From the NCBI RefSeq assembly GCF_015767635.1, contig NZ_CP065230.1:1364001-1428000 (forward strand): a stretch of 64,000 nucleotides of DNA, in the 5' to 3' direction. The notes under the pieces are model-generated. The model ran no database searches. It worked only from the letters and a program-made list of their open reading frames with translations, and was not told where the DNA came from. Below, in pieces: positions 17,805 to 25,383 of this stretch (the stretch's first letter is position 1; every line of letters begins with the position of its first letter). The stretch comes from Halomonas sp. A40-4 (lineage in GTDB: Bacteria; Pseudomonadota; Gammaproteobacteria; Pseudomonadales; Halomonadaceae). A program made the translations under genes and the position numbers.

Positions 17805-18989
17805 ATGACCTACGATGTCGTGATCATTGGGGCTGGTGCGGCAGGCCTGATGTGTGCTGCCCAGGCGGGCTATGCCGGAAAGCGTGTGTTGGTGATTGAT
17901 CATGCGAAAAAAGCCGGCAAAAAAATCCTGATGTCAGGCGGGGGGCGCTGCAACTTTACCAATCTTGGCACTACGCCACAGCACTTTTACTCGTCAAACC
18001 CCTACTTTTGTATTTCGGCGTTAAAACGCTATCGGCCCGAGCATTTTGTCGAGCTGGTAGAGCGTCATGGGATTGACTACGTAGAAAAAACGCCCGGTCA
18101 GCTATTCTGTGCGACCTCTGCCAAAGAGATCGTCCGCATGCTGCTCACCGAGTGCGAGTGGGCGGGCGCTGACATACGTCTCAGTACTCAGATCACCCGC
18201 GTCGAGGAGCAGGGCAGTGCCATGCGGCTAACGACCTCAATAGGTAGTATCGATGCGGGTGTCGTGGTCGTGGCAAGCGGCGGACTGTCGATTCCGACCA
18301 TGGGGGCGAGTAGTTTCGGGTACGACCTCGCCCGTCAGTTTGGCCTTGCCGTGCGGCCGACGACGCCAGGTCTTGTACCGTTTACGCTCAGCGATCAGTG
18401 GAAAGCCAGGGCCAGCGATCTGTCGGGAGTCAGCTTGCCGGTGACGGTGAGCGCTGGCTCGCAACGTTTTAACGAGCCCATGCTATTTACCCATCGCGGT
18501 TTATCCGGCCCTGGCATGTTGCAAGCGTCCAGCGTCTGGGCACCCGGCGAGGCGATTGAAATTGATTTATTACCGCAGCAGGATGCCAAAGCGTTGCTGC
18601 ACCATGCCCGCGAGCACACACCTAAGCGCCAGTTGGCCACGTGGTTGATGGATTATTTGCCCAAGCGAGTGGCGCAATCGCTTTGTGACTGGTATCCAGA
18701 AGGCCACGACAAGCAACCGCTGGCGCAATACAGCAATACGCAGCTTGAGCGTTGGGCGGCGCGGCTAAATCGTTGGCAGTTGAAACCTGCCGGAACGGAA
18801 GGGTGGCGAACGGCGGAGGTGACGATGGGAGGGGTGGATACCCAGGCAATTTCATCCAAGACCTTTGAGGTCAGCGGATTGCCCCAATTGCGATTCATCG
18901 GTGAAGTGCTCGATGTGACCGGCGAGCTGGGGGGGTATAACTTTCAGTGGGCCTGGGCCAGCGGGGTAGCCTGCGGCCAGGCTTGCTGA
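17805..18989 (+). CDS. YhiN/HI0933-family FAD-dependent oxidoreductase
   Basis: This 394-residue flavoprotein has an N-terminal FAD-binding fold (VVIIGAGAAGLMCAAQAG) and the family hallmark SGGGRCNFTN near residues 44-53. The C-terminus carries TMGGVDTQAISSKTFEVSGLPQLRFIGEVLDVTGELGGYNFQWAWASG, also typical of the HI0933 group. E. coli YhiN is the closest well-known relative; its substrate is not established. It is a single gene on the plus strand between the efflux operon and the yqj set. No cofactor-biosynthesis neighbours give a clue to its role. Confidence 0.88.
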   Translation: MTYDVVIIGAGAAGLMCAAQAGYAGKRVLVIDHAKKAGKKILMSGGGRCNFTNLGTTPQHFYSSNPYFCISALKRYRPEHFVELVERHGIDYVEKTPGQLFCATSAKEIVRMLLTECEWAGADIRLSTQITRVEEQGSAMRLTTSIGSIDAGVVVVASGGLSIPTMGASSFGYDLARQFGLAVRPTTPGLVPFTLSDQWKARASDLSGVSLPVTVSAGSQRFNEPMLFTHRGLSGPGMLQASSVWAPGEAIEIDLLPQQDAKALLHHAREHTPKRQLATWLMDYLPKRVAQSLCDWYPEGHDKQPLAQYSNTQLERWAARLNRWQLKPAGTEGWRTAEVTMGGVDTQAISSKTFEVSGLPQLRFIGEVLDVTGELGGYNFQWAWASGVACGQAC

Positions 18990-19008
18990 CCCAGGCAAAC
19001 TTTGTCGG

Positions 19009-19329
19009 CTAGGTGGTCGCTTTGGCAAGCAACTTGAGCTTGCGGAAAAGCATGTAGCCCGCCAGGACTTTACGGCCACCTGCCAGCGCCCCTCGGGGAT
19101 GACGAGCCAGGCGCAAGGCAATGATACCGCCGACGAAATAAGCAGGTATTTTAAAGCGTTGCCAATTGGAGTCGAGGGGGGATGCCGCCCGCAATAACTG
19201 ATCACTGTCGACCAGAATATCCACACGCTGCTGCTCCAGCTCGGCTAACAGGTGCGCCTTTCGCTCTGCCCTGGAAAGCGGCTTGGTATCGGCACCTGGT
19301 GGCTTAGCGGGGGCGTTGATCGGACTCAT
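19009..19329 (-). CDS. YqjK-like protein, third gene of a yqjD-yqjE-yqjK set
   Basis: This small basic protein of 106 residues has a charged N-terminal half (SRAERKAHLLAELEQQRVDILVD) and a weakly hydrophobic stretch near residues 64-76 (AYFVGGIIALRLA). I assign it as YqjK-like mainly from gene order: it follows yqjD-like and yqjE-like genes as in E. coli. Its start lies 26 bases inside the yqjE-like gene. Function is unknown. Confidence 0.6.
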   Translation of the reverse strand: MSPINAPAKPPGADTKPLSRAERKAHLLAELEQQRVDILVDSDQLLRAASPLDSNWQRFKIPAYFVGGIIALRLARHPRGALAGGRKVLAGYMLFRKLKLLAKATT

Positions 19330-19705
19330 TTTTTGCCTCCAGCAAGGCGCGGTCGGCGGCTAATTGGTTCAGCGTTTCTTTCAGCAAGGTGTGCTGTTTC
19401 GCTTGGCGAAGCGCTATCACGGCCAATGTAAAGCTGGCTACAATCAATACCAGAGCGCTTCCGCCAATAGCGGCAAGCCGGTAGGTATCCCAGAAAAGTA
19501 CCACGACCAGTGCCACCAGCGTGGCGACACCAAGCAGTAGCAAAAGCAGACTGGCGCCAGCCAACAACATCAGCACAAGCAGTCGTGAGCGTTCTTCTTC
19601 CAGCTCTACTACCGCTAAACGCAAGCGCGTTTCACCGTTGGCGATCAGCGAGTTGAGTAAGCGTTTAGCGGCTGAAAAAACGCGTTGGGTAGGCCCCAAA
19701 GCCAT
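19304..19705 (-). CDS. YqjE/holin-superfamily inner-membrane protein
   Basis: The 133-residue protein has an amphipathic N-terminus, two long hydrophobic helices (LLVLMLLAGASLLLLLLGVATLVALVVVLF interrupted by a short turn, then AAIGGSALVLIVASFTLAVIAL) and a helical polar tail. This matches the YqjE family, sometimes labelled phage holin 3_6. The chromosomal neighbours show it is a resident membrane protein and not a phage gene. Its start overlaps the stop of the yqjD-like gene, so the three genes are translationally coupled. Exact function is unknown. Confidence 0.75.
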   Translation of the reverse strand: MALGPTQRVFSAAKRLLNSLIANGETRLRLAVVELEEERSRLLVLMLLAGASLLLLLLGVATLVALVVVLFWDTYRLAAIGGSALVLIVASFTLAVIALRQAKQHTLLKETLNQLAADRALLEAKNESDQRPR

Positions 19706-20037
19706 TAGCGACGACCGATAAGCATACCGATGATAACGCCGGCCGCTGCACCGATTCCGATGCTGGTCCAGGGGTTTTCGTGGACATAGCGGTCGCAGGC
19801 ATCAGCCTGGTGTGTCAGGGAATCGCGGGTGTCTTCATAAATACGCTCACCACGCGCTTCCAGGCGCTGACGGGTATCCTTGAGACGCTGTTCGGCGCGG
19901 GTGCGCAGGTCGCGCATTTCGCCGCTGGCGTCTTTCGAGGTGGCATTGACCAGTTCTTCGACGGTATCGCTCAGATGGCGCAGATCTTCTTTCAGTTGAT
20001 CGGCCTGAGCGGTGCTTTCGTTTTGACGTTTAGCCAT
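19705..20037 (-). CDS. ElaB/YqjD/DUF883 family membrane-anchored protein
   Basis: A 110-residue, mostly helical protein with a long charged coiled-coil-like N-terminal part (about 1-85) and a C-terminal glycine-rich membrane anchor, ENPWTSIGIGAAAGVIIGMLIGRR. This is the signature of the ElaB/YqjD/YgaM family. E. coli members are inner-membrane proteins that bind ribosomes in stationary phase and respond to stress; the same role here is inferred from the family. It is first of three overlapping genes (yqjD-yqjE-yqjK order). Confidence 0.85.
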   Translation of the reverse strand: MAKRQNESTAQADQLKEDLRHLSDTVEELVNATSKDASGEMRDLRTRAEQRLKDTRQRLEARGERIYEDTRDSLTHQADACDRYVHENPWTSIGIGAAAGVIIGMLIGRR

Positions 20038-20108
20038 GATGTCTTCCTTTGACGGTTAATGAACAGCTATCAGCATAGCAGTCGCATAGTCACTGACAAG
20101 CGAATTGG

Positions 20109-21146
20109 CTATCGGTTCAGGCCGCTGGCGCTGAATAACGGGTTTAAACTGAACCCGATGCTCAAGCGATGCACGCGGTGATCGTAGTCAATCAGGCTCT
20201 CGCCGTAACCGTAGTAGTACTGCACGTGAGCGCGTAGAGAATTGAAGGCCGGCCAGCTGTAGTCGATTTGCGTTCCCATATTGCCAGCGCTGGGGTTCCC
20301 TCGCAGTTGGCCACTGACCTCATGGTTGTCATCGAGTCGTTTGGCGATACGAATGTCGCCGTACCCCATATAGCGGTCAATATCCGGGTTGTCGTCGTCG
20401 CCTTCGGATTCGGGAACCCGCCAGTGGGGCGCAAAGGTGACGGCCCAGTCGCCACTTTGAAAGATGCTCTCGAGATAGACTCGGTTCCAACTACGCGAGA
20501 ATGGGTCCGAACGGCCGTTGGACTGATGGTTGACTGCGATACGGTTGCGGGTGTTTACCCAACCCAAGGCCTCCCACGGTGCATCAATATCAATAAACAC
20601 TTCTGGCTCGTAATTGGTCTCACGAAACGGCGAAGAGGCTTCTGTATTGAAGGCCTGCCACCAACTACGTTGGGTATAGCCAAAATAGACGTCGCCGTAC
20701 TCGCCCCATAGTACATTCTCTGCCAGATTGACCTTGGCACTGAACTGGAACTTCAGTTCGGTGCTATCCGGTGAGGCATCTGAGGAGACACTTTTGAAGT
20801 TTTCGCGATTCTGTTTTTCATTATAGCTCACCGGAAATAGGTAGTTGGTCCGGTGCGTGGTAATCGAAAAGGGGTTGCGGCTGGATTCCTGTTCCAACTG
20901 ACGCCGCTCGTTGAGATCTTCAATCGCGACTTCTTCAGGTGGTCGAATATCGCCAGTGTCCGTTTGACCCTCTTCTTCAAGCGCTTCGGCCTGCTGCAGT
21001 TGCTGGTGAAGCCGGGAGAGCTCATTGTTAAGCTCGCTAATACGCGCCTCAATATCCTCGCGGGTATTGGCGTGGGAGAAAGCGCTGAAGACGGTCAGGC
21101 CGCAAAGTAAAAAGAAGCTTTTTAGACGTCGGTGTCGAATGACCAT
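20109..21146 (-). CDS. pldA: Outer-membrane phospholipase A (OMPLA), with N-terminal helical extension
   Basis: OMPLA is a calcium-dependent, dimer-activated phospholipase in the outer membrane that removes misplaced phospholipids. With the ATG at 21146 the product has 344 residues: a signal peptide ending near AFSHA, a polar coiled-coil-like stretch (about 27-60, TREDIEARISELNNELSRLHQQLQQ), then the beta-barrel. The catalytic residues are in NHQSNGRSDPFSRSWNR: H207, S209 and N221, with the same spacing as E. coli H142, S144 and N156. E. coli PldA (289 residues) lacks the coiled-coil region. The C-terminus ends in NR and not the usual aromatic residue of outer-membrane barrels. The frame is open to 21257, but that start would precede the signal peptide. 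Confidence 0.92.
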   Translation of the reverse strand: MVIRHRRLKSFFLLCGLTVFSAFSHANTREDIEARISELNNELSRLHQQLQQAEALEEEGQTDTGDIRPPEEVAIEDLNERRQLEQESSRNPFSITTHRTNYLFPVSYNEKQNRENFKSVSSDASPDSTELKFQFSAKVNLAENVLWGEYGDVYFGYTQRSWWQAFNTEASSPFRETNYEPEVFIDIDAPWEALGWVNTRNRIAVNHQSNGRSDPFSRSWNRVYLESIFQSGDWAVTFAPHWRVPESEGDDDNPDIDRYMGYGDIRIAKRLDDNHEVSGQLRGNPSAGNMGTQIDYSWPAFNSLRAHVQYYYGYGESLIDYDHRVHRLSIGFSLNPLFSASGLNR

Positions 21147-21325
21147 CGATAACTCACATGGATAGGGTGGGGCACGTGCCTGTGCTTGAGCTGTTCTATC
21201 ATGCTGACGACGTAAGTCAACTGTTATGATTGCGCCGCGACTGCCAACCCCCGACAATAGCCAAGCTCAATACTGATGCGTTAGCGAGGCATAGCGCTGT
21301 GGAGAAATTCGTCTTCCGTTTGGCA

Positions 21326-24300
21326 ATGAAAGGGTTGTTGGTCCTGATGCTACTATTTTGTAGCGTTGCCTTGAAAGCGGCGACGGTGGACGATGTGCCC
21401 GACGAAGCCTCTCTCCAGGAACGGCTTGATCAGCTTGAATCTCAGGAAACATTAAACCCTCAGCAGGCGCTGGATCAACAAGCGTTGATCGCCGCATTGG
21501 AGGCTTACGAGCGGCTGGATGCCATCGAACAGCAGCTCGCGGAGCTGGAGGAGCGGGTAAGCCAGGCGCCTGATGCGCTGATTGCCGTCGAGCGTGAGCT
21601 CGCTGAGACTGAAGATAGCGATGACATGCCATCGATCGATGAGCTCAGCAACTTACCCTTGGCCGCACTGGAATCCGAGCAGGCAGAGGCGCTGACCCAG
21701 CTCCAGCAGCTTCAGAGCCAGCTTGCGGAAGTGAATTCGCAATTTCTGACGGCTCAAACGTTGCCCGAACGCGCCCAGCAATCCATGGCCGTCACGCTTG
21801 AGCGCATGGAGTCGCTGCGCCGTGACGCCACTGAACGTGAAACACTGCTGGGGGATCGTCAGCTATCCGCCCTGAATGATGCCCGCATGATTCAACTGCG
21901 TCTTGAGCGGGCCGTCGCCGATCGTGAGGTGGCTCTTTATCAGCGCCAGCTGAGCGCCAATGGACGGTTGCGTGATCTTGCCCAGCAGCGTCGGGACCTG
22001 TTGATGCTGAAAATTGATCAACAGGAGCAGCGGCTTAATTTGCTGCAAAACGTCATAGATAGGGAGCGACGGCTGGCATCAGAACAGGCGATTGCCGATG
22101 CTGCCCAGACAGATCCCCTGATCGCGGCTGGACACCCTGTTGTGGTGCAGGCTCAGCAGCGTAACCAATCGCTTAGCCTGGCGTTATTGCAGGCGGGTGA
22201 GCGGGATAACAGCCTGGTGCGCGACAATATCGATGCCCAGCGCCAGCTTGAACATGTGCGCCAACTACAGCGTAGTTTGAACGAGCAGATAGAGGCGATT
22301 CGCGGCAGCCAGTTGCTGTCACGGATACTACGCGAGCAGCGCCAGTCGTTGCCTAATGTACAACCTCGTCGCGATTTGCAGGATGAGATTGCCGACTTGC
22401 GTCTCAAACAGTTCGATCTGGTTCGCCAGCGCGACCAGCTACGTCAGGCTGAGCAGTTGGCCAGGCAACGTCTCAAGGATGCCAATGTCGAACCGACCCC
22501 CGCGCTGATCAATACGCTGTCAAGGCTCTACCAGTCACGCCGCGAATTGGTCGATGAGCTTGAAGAGGTCTATGGACGGTTGCTAAGCGCTGCCGTCGAG
22601 CTACAGCTTAATCAACAGCAGTTGTTGGCCACTACCCAAGCGTTGCGCAGTACCATTGACGAGCAGTTGTTCTGGGTGGCCAATAGCCGACCACTGGACG
22701 TTAACTGGCTCCGGCAGTTACCTCAACATCTACGCATCGAGTGGCAGGAAGGCGAGTGGCGCGCTGCTTTGCCGAATCGCTGGCCGTCACCGGATTGGGA
22801 AATGTTGAGCGGTGTTCCTTTTTTTGCCGCTGGACTTTTGCTGGCCGTTCTACGCCGACGGATCAAGAAGCGCCTGGCGACACTACACGGCCAAATTGGA
22901 CGACTAAAAAGCGACACCCAGCTGCATACGCCCAGAGCCGTTTTTCTGAATGCCTTGCTGGCGATGCCAGGGCCGTTGGCACTGGCGGGAGTGGGGGTGG
23001 CACTGGGCGCTACCGAGAGTCTACTGTCGGCGAACCTGGCTCCTGCCTTATTGCAGTTGGCGTTGAGCTGGGTTGTTGTCGCCTGGGGGAGACGGCTGTT
23101 GGTGGCGGATGGCGTGGCCGAGCAACACTTTACCTGGTCGCCTGCTTATAACGCCCAACTGCGGCGTTTACTGGCGGGGCTAGGGGTGGCGCTGGTACCG
23201 GTGATTGCCATTTCAACACTGGCCGACAATCTTCAGACGCCGCTCGCCCAGCGGCCGGTTGCCATGGGACTGTTAACCTTGGGGCTGCTGGCAATGAGCG
23301 TGTGCTTGGCCAGGTTGATCCTGGCCCATGTGCCCATTTTTGGCGTTCGCCTGTTTCGCCTGCTACTCGGCTTGGCCATGTCGGCAGTGCCTATCGTCTT
23401 GCTGGGGCTGGTGGTGTGGGGATATGAATACACGGCGCTGAGGCTGGTGGGTCGCTTTGTTGCCACGCTCTACCTACTGGGCCTGTGGGTGGTGGTAGAA
23501 GCCACTGTGGTGCGTAGTTTGGCCGTGGCGGCAAGGCGCCTGGCCTATCGGCGTGCACTGGCAAGGCGACGCGCTCAGGTTCAGGAGGGTGCCGAAGGCG
23601 GTCTGGAAGTCGTAGAAGAGCCGCCGCTGGACATGGAACAGATCAATACTCAGTCGCTACGCCTTTCCAAACTGATTTTACTGGTTGCCTTCAGTGGCTT
23701 GCTGTATCTGGTCTGGGCAGACCTGCTTTCAGTGCTGAGCTATCTGGACCAGGTATCGCTATGGGAGAACGCCGATGGCGAATTGGTCGATAGTGCGCTG
23801 TCGATTTCCGACCTGTCGGGTGCCCTGCTGGTGGTGGCACTGACGTTTATTCTGGCACGCAATCTGCCGGGGTTGCTGGAGGTCATGGTGCTTTCCCGCC
23901 TGACGTTAAAGCAGGGCAGTGCCTATGCGATCACTTCCTTGCTGTCGTACACCATTGTCGGGACCGGTATCGTGTCGGCCTTGGGCACGCTGGGCGTGTC
24001 ATGGGACAAATTACAATGGCTGGTAGCGGCCTTGAGTGTGGGCCTGGGGTTTGGGCTGCAGGAGATCTTTGCCAACTTTATCTCCGGTCTGATTATTCTG
24101 TTCGAACGCCCCATCCGGATTGGCGATACCATCACCCTGGGTAATCTGCACGGCACGGTGAGCCGTATTCGCATACGTGCGACGACCGTGACCGATTTTG
24201 ATCGCAAAGAGATCATCATTCCCAATAAAACCTTCGTGACCGATCAATTGATCAACTGGTCGCTCTCCGACAACGTGACCCGCGTGGTGCTGACCTACGG

Positions 24301-24631
24301 CGTGGTCCATGGCTCAGATCTGGCGACGGTACACCGCTTGTTGCGCCAAGCGGCGGATGAAAATGTCCGTGTGCTTGCCGATCCCGAGCCGCAGGTATTC
24401 TGCATGAGCTATGGGCCCCATAGCCTCAACTTTGAACTGCGTATCTTTGTCAACGATCTGCTGGATCGACTGTTTGCCGCCGATGAGATCAATTGCCGGG
24501 TGGATGCGCTGTTCCGCGAAGCGGGCGTACGCATTGCCTTTGAGCAAATGGATGTCTGGCTGCACCGGGCGTCGGGGGAGTCGGTGAAAGTGGAAACGCT
24601 AAAGCCGTCTCCGGGAACTTCCAATGACTAG
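21326..24631 (+). CDS. Large mechanosensitive channel (MscK/MscM-like)
   Basis: This 1101-residue protein releases solutes during hypo-osmotic shock, an important need in a halophile. It has a signal peptide (MKGLLVLMLLFCSVALKA), a long periplasmic coiled-coil domain (about 20-500, rich in Q, L, R and E), many membrane helices (about 510-880) and a C-terminal MscS core. The pore helix region is LQWLVAALSVGLGFGLQEIFANFISGLIILFERPIRIGD, followed by the beta domain TLGNLHGTVSRIRIRATTVTD. The size and architecture match MscK (KefA) and MscM (YjeP). The start is uncertain: the open frame begins at 21230, and a GTG at 21299 with GAGG upstream is an alternative. It is divergent from pldA and overlaps tlyA tail-to-tail by four bases. 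Confidence 0.9.
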   Translation: MKGLLVLMLLFCSVALKAATVDDVPDEASLQERLDQLESQETLNPQQALDQQALIAALEAYERLDAIEQQLAELEERVSQAPDALIAVERELAETEDSDDMPSIDELSNLPLAALESEQAEALTQLQQLQSQLAEVNSQFLTAQTLPERAQQSMAVTLERMESLRRDATERETLLGDRQLSALNDARMIQLRLERAVADREVALYQRQLSANGRLRDLAQQRRDLLMLKIDQQEQRLNLLQNVIDRERRLASEQAIADAAQTDPLIAAGHPVVVQAQQRNQSLSLALLQAGERDNSLVRDNIDAQRQLEHVRQLQRSLNEQIEAIRGSQLLSRILREQRQSLPNVQPRRDLQDEIADLRLKQFDLVRQRDQLRQAEQLARQRLKDANVEPTPALINTLSRLYQSRRELVDELEEVYGRLLSAAVELQLNQQQLLATTQALRSTIDEQLFWVANSRPLDVNWLRQLPQHLRIEWQEGEWRAALPNRWPSPDWEMLSGVPFFAAGLLLAVLRRRIKKRLATLHGQIGRLKSDTQLHTPRAVFLNALLAMPGPLALAGVGVALGATESLLSANLAPALLQLALSWVVVAWGRRLLVADGVAEQHFTWSPAYNAQLRRLLAGLGVALVPVIAISTLADNLQTPLAQRPVAMGLLTLGLLAMSVCLARLILAHVPIFGVRLFRLLLGLAMSAVPIVLLGLVVWGYEYTALRLVGRFVATLYLLGLWVVVEATVVRSLAVAARRLAYRRALARRRAQVQEGAEGGLEVVEEPPLDMEQINTQSLRLSKLILLVAFSGLLYLVWADLLSVLSYLDQVSLWENADGELVDSALSISDLSGALLVVALTFILARNLPGLLEVMVLSRLTLKQGSAYAITSLLSYTIVGTGIVSALGTLGVSWDKLQWLVAALSVGLGFGLQEIFANFISGLIILFERPIRIGDTITLGNLHGTVSRIRIRATTVTDFDRKEIIIPNKTFVTDQLINWSLSDNVTRVVLTYGVVHGSDLATVHRLLRQAADENVRVLADPEPQVFCMSYGPHSLNFELRIFVNDLLDRLFAADEINCRVDALFREAGVRIAFEQMDVWLHRASGESVKVETLKPSPGTSND

Positions 24632-25383
24632 TCGGTTTTTTGCGCGTAAAGCAGAAACTCGCGGTTACCGTCGCCGCCGGTAATCGGACTGATTTGCCAA
24701 TGTTGGACGGTGAACCCCAGTGACTGGCATGCTTTCCTTAAGCGTTCCTCAACGTCATGATAATTCGCGTCATCGCGGACCACGCCGCGTTTGTCCAGTG
24801 CTTTCGGTGTCAGCTCGAACTGCGGTTTCACCAGAGAAATTAGCCGTCCGTGGCGCGGCAGCAGGGCGGCTATTTCAGGCAGGATCAAGGTTTGCGAAAT
24901 AAACGATACGTCCATGACCGCCAAATCGACGGGGTGCTCGGCGAGCGCCTGTTGCAGGGTCTTTTCCCCGCGCATGGCGCGGGCATTGATGCCTTCCAGA
25001 CAGGTGATCCGTGGATCGTTTCTAAGGCGTGCATCTAACTGGCCATGGCCGACTTCGACACCAATCACGTGGCGCGCGCCGGCTTGCAAGGCACAGTCGC
25101 TGAACCCCCCGGTTGACTGGCCGACGTCGAGGACACCCAGTCCGTCGAGTCGGAGCTCAAGTGCGTCAAGCATGGCCTCCAGCTTGAGGCCGGCACGTGA
25201 TACGAAGCGCTCCTCAGGGTCCGGGGCAACGTACAGGCGGGTATCTTCGGGCCACTTTTCGCTGGGTTTGGTGAGTGCCTGCGTCGTCTCATCAAGCGAG
25301 ACACGGCCATTGCGGATAAGGCGCTGAGCGCGGGTGCGCGAGCTCGTCAGCCCCTGGCTGACGAGCAGTTGGTCAAGTCGCAT
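24628..25383 (-). CDS. tlyA: TlyA family 2'-O-methyltransferase
   Basis: TlyA proteins methylate ribose 2'-hydroxyls in rRNA. This 251-residue protein has an N-terminal S4 RNA-binding domain (MRLDQLLVSQGLTSSRTRAQRLIRNGRVSL) and a class I SAM-dependent fold with VLDVGQSTGGFSDCAL. The probable catalytic K-D-K set is in VSRAGLKLEAML, LAVMDVSFIS and LVKPQFELTPKALDKRGVV. A hemolysin label is often attached to the family but is historical. Two consecutive ATG codons (25386 and 25383) could start it; the second shares a base with the stop of the upstream 680-residue gene. It is therefore co-transcribed with that gene. Confidence 0.9.
   Translation of the reverse strand: MRLDQLLVSQGLTSSRTRAQRLIRNGRVSLDETTQALTKPSEKWPEDTRLYVAPDPEERFVSRAGLKLEAMLDALELRLDGLGVLDVGQSTGGFSDCALQAGARHVIGVEVGHGQLDARLRNDPRITCLEGINARAMRGEKTLQQALAEHPVDLAVMDVSFISQTLILPEIAALLPRHGRLISLVKPQFELTPKALDKRGVVRDDANYHDVEERLRKACQSLGFTVQHWQISPITGGDGNREFLLYAQKTD

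Noticed and set aside
19304..19705. Holin-like protein as sign of a prophage
   Set aside because: It sits in the resident yqjD-yqjE-yqjK gene order and no other phage gene is near.
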